From: CAKZYD01 sp039814715
GTDB lineage: Bacteria; Pseudomonadota; Alphaproteobacteria; Sphingomonadales; CAKZYD01
Assembly: GCA_039814715.1 (NCBI GenBank)
Contig: JBCCAR010000021.1
Span: forward strand, 1-62,622
Length of the DNA stretch: 62,622 nucleotides
Direction: 5' to 3'
The first letter of the stretch is position 1. Each line of letters opens with the position of its first letter. The translations under genes were made by a program, and so were the position numbers. The notes under the pieces were generated by a model, which was not told the DNA's origin, searched no databases, and saw only the letters and a list, made by a program, of their open reading frames with translations. Shown here in pieces: positions 1-8,564 of this stretch.

Positions 1-158
1 AATTGCTCAAAATATACAAGCATTCCAACGCTGTACCGCTTTGTAAAGCCGTCCACAGCTTTGCTCTTATGCTGATACATACGCTTAACCAGATCACTCG
101 TGACGCCAATATAAAGTGTGCCGCGCGGCTGGCTTGCAAGGATATAAACAAAACCCAT
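1..158 (-). CDS. GIY-YIG nuclease family protein, 3' part beyond window
   Basis: Translating the minus strand from the ATG at 158 gives 52 codons running off the left edge. The start MGFVYILASQPRGTLYIGVT is the classic GIY-YIG opening, with the VYIL strand, the LYIG strand and the following SDLVKRMYQH helix with its Arg and His. Small one-domain proteins of this family (UPF0213/YhbQ type, about 90-100 residues) are common in alphaproteobacteria and are predicted endonucleases of unclear role. Upstream lies a palindromic repeat, so it has its own promoter or none that I can see. The family call is secure; the function is not. Confidence 0.8.
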   Translation of the reverse strand, partial: MGFVYILASQPRGTLYIGVTSDLVKRMYQHKSKAVDGFTKRYSVGMLVYFEQ

Positions 159-177
159 GCGGTTAACCCAGAGTAAC

Positions 178-214
178 CATGGGTCCCCCGGTCAAGCCGG
201 AGGACGACGAGATA
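178..214. repeat. Short palindromic repeat, family A, copy 1
   Basis: A hairpin at 185-203 has 7-base arms around a TCAAG loop (one mismatch) and is flanked by GGGT and GACGACG. The same unit recurs at 27471-27505 with perfect arms. Such GTCCCCGGGTCAAGCCCGG-type palindromes are dispersed repeats in alphaproteobacterial genomes. Here it lies between trpS and the GIY-YIG gene and could act as a terminator for trpS. Confidence 0.7.
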
Positions 215-250
215 TGTGGGCAAAGTCCGCAAGGTCCCAAAAGCGCGCCA

Positions 251-1270
251 TTAGCGCTGGACAAAGCCTGCGATTTCTTTGACGTCTTTGATGATGGGGG
301 CGGCCAATTCTTCGGCGCGGTCTGCGCCGCGAGCAAGGATGGCTTTGAGGTGAGCCTTGTCTTCGCGAAGAGCGTTCATTTTATCTGTGATCGGGCTCAG
401 GCGGCTCACGGCGACATCGGCCAAGGCGTCTTTAAAAGCCGCAAACCCCTGCCCGCCGAAGTCGCGTAAGACGACTTCTTGGCTGGCGCCTTGGAGCGCG
501 GCCATGATGTCGACCAGATTGCGCGCTTCGGGCCGGTCTTCTAGGCCTTCGGCGTCGCTTGGCAGGCCGTCTGCGTCCGTACGGGCTTTGCGCACTTTGC
601 GAGCAATTGCGTCAGCATCATCAGTAAGATTAATGCGTGATAAATCTGACGGATCGGACTTAGACATCTTCGATGTGCCGTCGCGCAGCGACATGATGCG
701 CGCGCCTTCCGCTTGGATCAGCGGCTCGGTAAGCGGGAAGAAGTCTTCGCCGTAATCATGGTTGAACTTCTCAGCAATATCGCGGGTCAACTCTAGATGC
801 TGTTTCTGGTCTTCACCCACCGGCACATGCGTTGCGCGGTAGGTGAGAATGTCAGCGGCCATGAGCACGGGGTAGGTGTATAGCCCGACGGACGCACGCT
901 GCTTGTTCTTGCCTGCCTTGTCCTTAAATTGGGTCATCCGGTCAAGCCAGCCAATGCGGGCCACGCAGCTGAAGATCCAAGCGAGCTCGGCATGAGCGGC
1001 AACTTGGCTTTGGTTGAACACAATCGATGTGTCTGGATCAATGCCAGAGGCAATGAGCGCGGCTGCGCCTTCATAGGTCGCTTCCGTTAAAGCGTCTGGG
1101 TCTTGCCACACCGTGATCGCATGCAAGTCAACGAGGCAGTACAAACACTCATAGTCTGCCTGCAAAGCCACCCAGTTGCGGATGGCGCCAAGATAATTGC
1201 CAAGATGAAGCTGGCCTGTCGGCTGAACGCCGGAAAACACACGGTTGGTGGGCTGCGGGATCATGCGCAA
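251..1270 (-). CDS. trpS: Tryptophanyl-tRNA synthetase
   Basis: Class I aminoacyl-tRNA synthetase charging tRNA-Trp with tryptophan in the cytoplasm. The 339-residue length is normal for bacterial TrpRS. The HIGH-equivalent motif is in QPTGQLHLGNYLGA at residues 16-29, and the KMSKS loop is exact at 201-205. The GEDQKQHLELTRDIA segment that follows the tryptophan pocket is also present. The first codon listed is TTG at 1270; an ATG two codons later at 1264 is an equally good start, and neither has a strong ribosome binding site. It is the last gene of the mutS-glnD-murJ-trpS series, 54 bp after murJ. Confidence 0.97.
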   Translation of the reverse strand: MRMIPQPTNRVFSGVQPTGQLHLGNYLGAIRNWVALQADYECLYCLVDLHAITVWQDPDALTEATYEGAAALIASGIDPDTSIVFNQSQVAAHAELAWIFSCVARIGWLDRMTQFKDKAGKNKQRASVGLYTYPVLMAADILTYRATHVPVGEDQKQHLELTRDIAEKFNHDYGEDFFPLTEPLIQAEGARIMSLRDGTSKMSKSDPSDLSRINLTDDADAIARKVRKARTDADGLPSDAEGLEDRPEARNLVDIMAALQGASQEVVLRDFGGQGFAAFKDALADVAVSRLSPITDKMNALREDKAHLKAILARGADRAEELAAPIIKDVKEIAGFVQR

Positions 1271-1324
1271 TCATTTCATTCCATTAAAACAAGGGCTGGC
1301 ACGTGACATGGGCCGATGATCTTG

Positions 1325-2887
1325 TCAACCGCGGCGGGTCAGCGCTTGGCGGACGCGGGCGAGGTCAAACGCGCGCAAAAGGGTGCCCGCGATGACGTAG
1401 AGCGCCATAGCGATAACAACAATGCAAATCAGGGTTGGCAAGGCGGCGATGGGATGGCTGCCGAGCGGGGCGGCGGCGGCCTGCGTGACGGCATAAAGAC
1501 CCGCGGCCATAACGCCTGCCGCGGCAATGGTGCGGAGACTGCGCTGCATGGCACCGCTATCGAGGCGAAAGTGGCCGCGCTGCGCTAAAACAAACCAAAG
1601 GCTCAGCGCGTTCACCCAAGCCGCCGCCGCGGTGGCCAGTGCCAGGCCGGCATGCCCAAGGCCTTGCATAAGCGCGGCCCCGAGGGCTGTGTTGAGCACC
1701 AAACAAGCGATGGAGATGCGCACCGGCGTTTTGGTGTCCCCGCGGGCGAAAAACCCAGGGGTGAACACCTTGATCATCACATAAGCGGGCAGCCCGCAAG
1801 CATAGGCCATCAAGGCGCGTACCGTGGCCAGCGTGTCACTGCGCTCAAAGGCGCCGTGTTCAAACAAGATGCGGATGAAGACCTCTGGCACAGTCATCAG
1901 CGCGACCATCGCTGGCAAAGTGATGACCAGCACCATTTCAAGAGCCGTATTCATGAGCCGGTTGCCGCGGGCCGCATCCCCAATGCTCAGCGTGCGCGCG
2001 AGGGATGGCAGCAGCGCCGTGCCAACCGCGACGCCGATCACGCCGATGGGCAGCTGCACGAGCCGGTCACCATAATAGAGGTAACTAATGGAGCCTTCCG
2101 GCAGGTAGCGGGTTGCCAGTAGGACATCGATGAGCAGATTAATCTGCACTGCTCCAGCACCAATCGCTGCTGGGGCCATCGCTTTGAGCATATTCACCAC
2201 ATTGGGCGATAAGCTTGGGCGGCCTAGGGGCAGCGCAAAGCCGGCCCGGCGCAGAGCGGCCAGCAGCATCAAGACTTGAAGCATCCCAGCAATCGTGACG
2301 CCGGCAGCAAGAAAGCGCGCCACATCGCGCGGCTCAGCACTGCCAAGCAAAGGCGCTAGCAGCATGGCGCTCATCAAGCACAGATTGAGAACTACTGGCA
2401 CACCAGCAGCCGCAGCAAACCGGCTAAGGCCATTTAAGATGCCAGATAAGAGCGAAACGATAGAGATCAGCGCCAGAAATGGAAACGTCAAACGGCTGAG
2501 CTCTATGGCGAGCGCAAGCTTTTGCGCGTTTCCATCCTTAAATCCGCCCGTGAGACCGTAAACAACAGCCGGCATGAAAAGCTCCACAACAACGATGAAG
2601 AGCACCAAAACGGGGAGGAAAATGGACAAGACCCGGCGGGCAAAGGCCTCTCCAGCGGCATGGTCGCGGGCATGAATGGCGGAGAAATAAGGCACAAAGG
2701 CTGCAGAGAACGCTCCTTCTGCAAACAGCCTGCGGAAGAAATTGGGCAGCTTAAACGCGACAAAAAAAGCATCTGCCGCTGGCCCAGCGCCGAGCGTTAG
2801 AGCCATGAGCCAATCACGCGCAAAGCCTGCAACGCGGCTGGCCATCGTCATGGCGCTCACCGTAAGCGCTGAACGCGCCAAGCTCAT
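1325..2887 (-). CDS. murJ: Lipid II flippase MurJ (MviN)
   Basis: MOP-superfamily integral membrane protein that moves lipid II across the inner membrane for peptidoglycan synthesis. The 520 residues are hydrophobic throughout, as expected for about 14 membrane helices. The family signature FRRLFAEGAFSAAFVP lies near residues 51-66, after an N-terminal segment with GFARDWLMA, also typical of MurJ. The ATG at 2887 has GAGG eight bases upstream. It follows glnD by 37 bp and precedes trpS, the usual alphaproteobacterial arrangement, so the gene is probably transcribed from upstream of mutS or glnD. Confidence 0.96.
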   Translation of the reverse strand: MSLARSALTVSAMTMASRVAGFARDWLMALTLGAGPAADAFFVAFKLPNFFRRLFAEGAFSAAFVPYFSAIHARDHAAGEAFARRVLSIFLPVLVLFIVVVELFMPAVVYGLTGGFKDGNAQKLALAIELSRLTFPFLALISIVSLLSGILNGLSRFAAAAGVPVVLNLCLMSAMLLAPLLGSAEPRDVARFLAAGVTIAGMLQVLMLLAALRRAGFALPLGRPSLSPNVVNMLKAMAPAAIGAGAVQINLLIDVLLATRYLPEGSISYLYYGDRLVQLPIGVIGVAVGTALLPSLARTLSIGDAARGNRLMNTALEMVLVITLPAMVALMTVPEVFIRILFEHGAFERSDTLATVRALMAYACGLPAYVMIKVFTPGFFARGDTKTPVRISIACLVLNTALGAALMQGLGHAGLALATAAAAWVNALSLWFVLAQRGHFRLDSGAMQRSLRTIAAAGVMAAGLYAVTQAAAAPLGSHPIAALPTLICIVVIAMALYVIAGTLLRAFDLARVRQALTRRG

Positions 2888-2924
2888 TGGCTAAGCCTCA
2901 TGCCATGTGTTCCACCAAAGCCCC

Positions 2925-5684
2925 TCAGGCAGCTTTGGCAGCGATTTCCACTGCTTGCAAGGCATCTAAAATGCGCCGCTCAATGGCGCGCACGCGGTTT
3001 GTGTTGGTGATCTTTTGGCCCACGAGATCTGTAACGTAGAACACATCCACCGCGCGCTCTCCATAGGTCGCCACATGGGCCGAGCGCACGGTCACTTTTG
3101 AATGAAACAACACCCGGGTGATACGGTAGAGTAAAGCTGGCCGGTCTAAAGCGTTGACTTCAATCACGGTAAAGCGGTTTGAGGCAGCATTGTCGATCAA
3201 CACGACAGGCTCGACCTCAAAATGATCAACTTTCGATTGCAGTGCTGGCGGCTGAGCCAAGCGGTCTTTCAGCCGCAATTTGCCTTTGAGTGCCGACATG
3301 ACTTTATCGCGCGTGCGCTTCAAGCGCTCGTCATCATCAAACGGTCCGCCATCTGCATTTTGCAGCATAAAATTATCCAGCACCATGCCATCGCTCGTCG
3401 TGTGAATTTTTGCCCCTGCAATGCTCGCCCCCCCAAGCGCCAAGGCGCCCGCTATGCGGTAAAAGATACCAGGGTGGTCAGCTGCATAGACTGTGAAGTA
3501 TGTGACATCTTCGCTTTGGCGCGCCGACCATTTACATGCCACCACGCCGGGCTCATGATCATTTTCATGCATCAAGACTGCGTTAGAGACAATGAGATCA
3601 TCGGGTTCGGCCAGCCAATAGGTCGCGTCTAAGCGGCCAGCAAAGGCCTGAAATTGTGTATCGTCCCAGTTATTGAGGCGGCGGCGAACAGTGCGCTGGC
3701 GCGCTGCAACGCGGCCATCACGGTCAAAAGCGGCATGGCCAGCAACCAAGCCCTCTTGCGCGCTGGCAAACAAATCCCCCAGCAGCTGGGCCTTCCAGCC
3801 GTTCCATACTTTCGGGCCCACCGCGCGAATGTCCACCACCGTTAAAATGAGCAGCAAGCGCAGCCGTTCAGGGCTTTTGACTTCTGCAATGAAATCATCG
3901 ACCGTTTTGGGGTCGGCCAAGTCGCGCTTGAAGGCGAAATGGCTCATGAGCAAATGATAACGCACGAGCCACGCGACCGTTTCAGTCTCTGCCGGGCTCA
4001 TGCCCAGGCGCGGGCAAAGCTTCTTGGCAATATCCGCGCCGATAATGGAATGATTGCCGCCGCGCCCCTTGGCGATATCATGCAGCAGGACGGCCACATA
4101 CAGCGCCCGGCGCATGACAATCTTGGGCATCATGCGCGTTGAAATAGGGTGGTCTTCTTCAAGCAGACCGCGCTCAATTTGGGACAGCAAGCCAATCGCG
4201 CGGATGGTGTGCTCATCGACTGTGTAGTGATGGTACATGTCGAACTGCATTTGCGCGACGACCTTGCCAAAATCGGGAATGAAACGACCAAAAATACCGG
4301 TTTCATTCATCCGCCGCAGCACGCGTTCAGGGTCATTTTTAGAGGCCAAACAGTTTAAAAATGCTTGGTTCGCATAGGGATCGCGCCGCAGCTTGGCATT
4401 CACTTGTTTATGCGATTGGCGCAACAGGCGCAGTGTATCTGGGTGAATGTCGCGCTGGGTTTTGTCCATCGCTTCGAAAATGGTCAAAAACCGCTCAGGT
4501 TTGTCTTCAAAATATGTGTCATCCGGGGCCCGCAGCCAGCGATCGATAACGTCTAGCCCATCAAGATCAGTGCGGGCTTTGCGCAGACGCGGCAAGCGGA
4601 TAAGCGGTTTTTTGCGGTGCGTTTGCGCCAGATGGGCGATGAAGATATGCGTAAGATCGCCGACCCGCTTCACCATTAAAAAATAGTGCTTCATGAAGCG
4701 CTCGACACCGCTAAGCCCAGCGCGCGTCTCCGTGTAATGCAGCGCGCTGGCCAGCTCTTGCTGCACGCCGAAGGTCAAGCGCTCTTCCGCCCGGCCGGAG
4801 AGATAGTGCAAGTGGCAACGCACATTCCACAAAAAGGTCTCCGCCTGGCGGAAGCTGCGATATTCATTGGCGGTGAACACGCCCTTGCCCACCAGCTCTT
4901 TGATTGCATCCACGCCGTAAACATATTTGGCAATCCAATACAGCGACTGCAGATCGCGCAGGCCGCCTTTGCCTTCCTTAATGTTGGGCTCCACGACAAA
5001 GCGGCTATCGCCCATGCGTTCGTGGCGGCGCTCCCGCTCTGCCAGTTTTTCTTCAATGAAATCGGCCTTGGTGGGCGCGATGATATCCTTATCAAAGCGC
5101 GCTTTGGCTTCTGCAAAGGTGGGGCCATCGCCCTGCAGCAGCCGCGCTTCTAAAAACGCGGTGCGTACGGTGATATCGTCACGCGCCATCGACATCATTT
5201 CTGAAACAGAGCGCGTGGCATGGCCCACTTTCAGGCCCAAGTCCCAGAGCAAATAAAGCAAGTGCTCGACCGCTGTTTCGGTCCACGGCGTTAACTTGTA
5301 GGGCGTTAAAAACAGCAGATCGACATCGGAATAGGGCGCCATTTCCTGCCGGCCATAGCCGCCTACAGCCACAATGGCTAAGCGCTCGGCCTGGGTTGGA
5401 TTGCTCAGCGGCGCGATGAACTGGACAATGGTCTCCCACCCCAGCGCGATAAGCTGATCGACCAAATAGCTATGCGCGAAGACGAGGCTGCGGCCATTTG
5501 TTTCTGGCTGGGCGGCAAAAGTGCGGATGGCTGCTTGTCCGGCTGCATTCGCCTGTTTCAGCGTTGTTAAAAGCGTTGCCCGCAGCGCCTCTTTGGTGGC
5601 GCCTTGCGCAGCGGCATCCAGCTGGGCGCGCAAGGCCCGCTTATCGATGATGGCGCGTTTGCGGATGGTCGCTTGGGCATTCAT
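2925..5684 (-). CDS. glnD: Bifunctional [PII] uridylyltransferase / uridylyl-removing enzyme
   Basis: Nitrogen sensor that adds UMP to, or removes it from, PII signal proteins according to glutamine level. The 919 residues show the full GlnD layout. The nucleotidyltransferase motif GGYGR is at 108-112 with SDVD at 119-122. A HHYTVDEHT segment lies near 485 and the HD hydrolase motif LLHDIAKGRGG near 533-543. Two ACT domains occupy roughly 735-810 and 845-919 and would bind glutamine. All key residues are present, so both activities are expected. The ATG at 5684 is preceded by GAGAG. It lies between mutS and murJ. The NAD-glutamate dehydrogenase near the window's end is functionally related but not linked. 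Confidence 0.97.
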   Translation of the reverse strand: MNAQATIRKRAIIDKRALRAQLDAAAQGATKEALRATLLTTLKQANAAGQAAIRTFAAQPETNGRSLVFAHSYLVDQLIALGWETIVQFIAPLSNPTQAERLAIVAVGGYGRQEMAPYSDVDLLFLTPYKLTPWTETAVEHLLYLLWDLGLKVGHATRSVSEMMSMARDDITVRTAFLEARLLQGDGPTFAEAKARFDKDIIAPTKADFIEEKLAERERRHERMGDSRFVVEPNIKEGKGGLRDLQSLYWIAKYVYGVDAIKELVGKGVFTANEYRSFRQAETFLWNVRCHLHYLSGRAEERLTFGVQQELASALHYTETRAGLSGVERFMKHYFLMVKRVGDLTHIFIAHLAQTHRKKPLIRLPRLRKARTDLDGLDVIDRWLRAPDDTYFEDKPERFLTIFEAMDKTQRDIHPDTLRLLRQSHKQVNAKLRRDPYANQAFLNCLASKNDPERVLRRMNETGIFGRFIPDFGKVVAQMQFDMYHHYTVDEHTIRAIGLLSQIERGLLEEDHPISTRMMPKIVMRRALYVAVLLHDIAKGRGGNHSIIGADIAKKLCPRLGMSPAETETVAWLVRYHLLMSHFAFKRDLADPKTVDDFIAEVKSPERLRLLLILTVVDIRAVGPKVWNGWKAQLLGDLFASAQEGLVAGHAAFDRDGRVAARQRTVRRRLNNWDDTQFQAFAGRLDATYWLAEPDDLIVSNAVLMHENDHEPGVVACKWSARQSEDVTYFTVYAADHPGIFYRIAGALALGGASIAGAKIHTTSDGMVLDNFMLQNADGGPFDDDERLKRTRDKVMSALKGKLRLKDRLAQPPALQSKVDHFEVEPVVLIDNAASNRFTVIEVNALDRPALLYRITRVLFHSKVTVRSAHVATYGERAVDVFYVTDLVGQKITNTNRVRAIERRILDALQAVEIAAKAA

Positions 5685-5733
5685 CTCTCATATGTACGAG
5701 ATAAGAGCGTCCTGCGCCAGAACTTCAAAGCTG

Positions 5734-8412
5734 TCAGCCCTGCTCTTTGAGTGCCTTAAGGGCGTATAGCGCGTCCAGAGCCTCGCGCGGGCTCAGCGCA
5801 TCTGGATCGAGCTGCTCTAGGGCAACGTATAGGGCCGGCGGCGCACTTGGCTGAGGCGGCGCAGGAGCCTGGGTGAAAAGCGGCAAATCATCCAGCACTG
5901 CGCCAGCGGCCGCCTTTGGCGCGCCGGCGCCGCCAGCGCCATCTTCCAGCCGGGCGAGGATATCGCGAGCGCGCTCAACGACTGGTTTTGGCATGCCGGC
6001 AAGCTTTGCGACTTGAACCCCGTAGCTGCGGTCCGCCGCGCCGGCCGCGACTTCATGCAGAAAGATCAAATCGCCCTCCCACTCACGTGCCTTCATGGAA
6101 AAGGCGGCCACGGCGTCATATTGCTGGGTCAACGCTGTGAGCTCGTGATAATGCGTGGCAAAGAGCGCGCGGGACTGGCTAACTTTAGTCAGATGCTCTG
6201 CCGTTGCCCAGGCGATCGATAAGCCATCATAGGTCGCTGTACCGCGGCCAATCTCATCAAGGATCACAAAGCTGCGCGGGCCCGCTTGGTTTAGGATGGC
6301 TGCGGTTTCCACCATTTCGACCATGAAGGTGGAGCGCCCACGCGCCAAATCATCAGACGCGCCAACGCGGCTGAACAATTGATCCACAATGCCAATATGC
6401 GCGCGCCGCGCAGGCACATAGCTGCCTGTTTGCGCAAGCAAGGCAATAAGCGCGTTTTGCCGCAAGAAGGTGGACTTACCGGCCATATTGGGCCCTGTGA
6501 GCAGCCAGAGACGCTGGCTCTCGCTGAGCGCGCAGTCATTGGCGATAAAAGGCTTATTATCTGCTTGGAGCGCTGCTTCAACGACTGGGTGGCGCCCGCC
6601 TTCAATGGCAAAGGCCGTCGTGTCATCCACTTTTGGGCGCGTATAGCGCTGCTCGCTGGCCAGGTGTGCAAGCGCTGCAAAACAATCCACATGCGCCAAG
6701 GCCGCCGCGCAAGCGCGCAAGTGTTCACTATGGCTGAGCACATAGGTGCGCAGCTCCTCAAATAGCCCAAGTTCGCGCGAAAGAGCCTCGTCCGCCGCGC
6801 GGGTGATGCGCCCTGCTAAATCCGCCAGGGCTTCGGTTGAAAAGCGCACCGCGCTCGCCAGTGTTTGGCGATGAATAAAGGTCGCGTTATGCGGCGCGGT
6901 CATCAAAGGATCAGCGTAGCGCGCAGGCACATCAAGGTGATAGCCCAGCACATTATTGTGCTTAATCTTCAGCGCAGAAATATCTGTCAGCGCTTTATAA
7001 TCCGCTTCCAAGCTCAGAATATGGCGGCGCCCTTCACGGCTTAAACTGCGCAGATGCGCGAGGCTCTCATCATAGCCGCTGTCGATAAAACCGCCGTCCC
7101 GCATCAGCAGGGGCGGATCAGGTACCAATGCCTCTTCGAGCCGATCTTCTAACGCTGCATGACCGCGCAGGCCCACTTCTAATTCCGCAGCCAAGGCCGG
7201 TAAGCTAACCAGGCCGCCGGCTGCGCTTTCCATCACGTCAGAAATTGTGCGCGCCGCCGCAAGCGCCGCCCCAATGGCAGACATATCGCGCGGGCCGCCA
7301 CGCCCTAAGCTTAGCCTCCCAAGCGCGCGCTCCATATCCGGGCAGGCCTTCAGCGCTTTGCGGATATTGGCGCGCACATCAACCGCGTCCAATAGCCAAG
7401 CTACCATATCCTGCCGCGCTGCAATCGCTGCGACATCGCAGGAGGGCGCAGCGAGCCAATCACCAAGCAGGCGCGCTCCTGCGCCCGTCACCGTTTCATC
7501 AATAGTCGCGAGCACACTCCCGCTGCGCTGGCCGCTTTGGGTCTGGGTGAGCTCCAACGAGCGCCGGGTCGCCGGGTCAATGCGCATATGCGCGGCTGCA
7601 TCCTCGCGCCGGGGGGCGGCGAGCGGGGGGCGCGCATCCTTTTGTGTGTCGGCCACATAATCAATCAGCACGCCAAGCGCCAAAGTTACCTCGCGCGGCA
7701 AATCCCCAAAGCCTGCAAGCGTAGAAACGCCGTACGCCTCCTGAAGGACCTTATGGGCCTGGCTTGACGATAGCGCTCTATGACTGCGGTTACTGACGAC
7801 GCTATCACCGTCGCTCAGTTGGTCAGCCTGATCAGGCGACAGCGTTAAAATCTCGGCGGCCTCTAGCCGGGCCAGGTCAGCACTCAGTTGGTCTTGGCTG
7901 GTCCCCATATAGTGGACATCGCCAATGGACATATCCATCCAGGCCAGCGCCAGCGCGCCGCGCACCTCCGCGATGGCGGCAAGCCGGTTGGCTTTGCGCG
8001 CGCTCAGCAGCGTGTCTTCACTTAAGGTACCAGGCGTAACCAGCCGCACCACATCGCGGTTAACGACGGATTTTGCGCCGCGTTTCTTGGCTTCAGCCGG
8101 GTCTTCGGTTTGCTCGCAAATGGCGACCTTAAAACCGGCCTTGATCAGCCGCGCTAAATAGCTGTCAGCGGAATGCACCGGCACGCCGCACATGGGGATA
8201 TCTTTACCGTCATGCTGGCCGCGCTTTGTGAGGGTGATGTCGAGGGCGGCCGACGCGGCGACCGCGTCATCAAAAAACAGCTCATAAAAATCGCCCATCC
8301 GGTAGAAGAGCAAGCAATCATGGTGGCCCTTTTTGATGCCCAAATATTGGGCCATCATCGGGGTTGGGCCGCTGCCTTTCTGGGTAGATTTGGACTGCGT
8401 GCTGGTCGCCAT
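5734..8412 (-). CDS. mutS: DNA mismatch repair protein MutS
   Basis: ATPase that recognises mismatches and small loops and starts methyl-independent or MutL-dependent repair. The start chosen is the ATG at 8412, which has GGAGGAG five to eleven bases upstream; an in-frame codon 42 bases further upstream is unlikely. This gives 892 residues. The mismatch-inserting Phe-X-Glu is in GDFYELF (F42, E44). Walker A (GPNMAGKST) lies near residue 640 and the DEIGRGTATYDG Walker B/signature near 716. The C-terminus ends with a helical tail rich in Leu, Asp and Ala that in MutS mediates tetramer formation. It heads the mutS-glnD-murJ-trpS run and is divergent from maeB. Confidence 0.97.
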   Translation of the reverse strand: MATSTQSKSTQKGSGPTPMMAQYLGIKKGHHDCLLFYRMGDFYELFFDDAVAASAALDITLTKRGQHDGKDIPMCGVPVHSADSYLARLIKAGFKVAICEQTEDPAEAKKRGAKSVVNRDVVRLVTPGTLSEDTLLSARKANRLAAIAEVRGALALAWMDMSIGDVHYMGTSQDQLSADLARLEAAEILTLSPDQADQLSDGDSVVSNRSHRALSSSQAHKVLQEAYGVSTLAGFGDLPREVTLALGVLIDYVADTQKDARPPLAAPRREDAAAHMRIDPATRRSLELTQTQSGQRSGSVLATIDETVTGAGARLLGDWLAAPSCDVAAIAARQDMVAWLLDAVDVRANIRKALKACPDMERALGRLSLGRGGPRDMSAIGAALAAARTISDVMESAAGGLVSLPALAAELEVGLRGHAALEDRLEEALVPDPPLLMRDGGFIDSGYDESLAHLRSLSREGRRHILSLEADYKALTDISALKIKHNNVLGYHLDVPARYADPLMTAPHNATFIHRQTLASAVRFSTEALADLAGRITRAADEALSRELGLFEELRTYVLSHSEHLRACAAALAHVDCFAALAHLASEQRYTRPKVDDTTAFAIEGGRHPVVEAALQADNKPFIANDCALSESQRLWLLTGPNMAGKSTFLRQNALIALLAQTGSYVPARRAHIGIVDQLFSRVGASDDLARGRSTFMVEMVETAAILNQAGPRSFVILDEIGRGTATYDGLSIAWATAEHLTKVSQSRALFATHYHELTALTQQYDAVAAFSMKAREWEGDLIFLHEVAAGAADRSYGVQVAKLAGMPKPVVERARDILARLEDGAGGAGAPKAAAGAVLDDLPLFTQAPAPPQPSAPPALYVALEQLDPDALSPREALDALYALKALKEQG

Positions 8413-8564
8413 AGCTCCTCCATTAAACTGGCAAACATGGAGGCGAAAGAGCAATTCAGATCAAATCTCATACTTTTCCGGCAATCACTGTTTTCTTTTG
8501 CGTCAGACAGGCATAGGACGGGCAGTCATCGCATCGCGCCGCGCTTATGGGACCCCCGCTCAAC
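8413..8564. promoter_or_regulatory. Divergent promoter region mutS / malic enzyme
   Basis: 152 bp between two divergent starts. The mutS Shine-Dalgarno (GGAGGAG) is visible on the minus strand at about 8413-8422. An AT-rich stretch around 8455-8505 (for example CATACTTTTCCGG and TTTTCTTTTGCG) is the likely place for both promoters, but I cannot assign exact boxes. Confidence 0.5.

Noticed and set aside
7302..7316. CTAAGCTTAG palindrome
   Set aside because: It lies inside mutS and does not match the operator core beyond AAGCTT.
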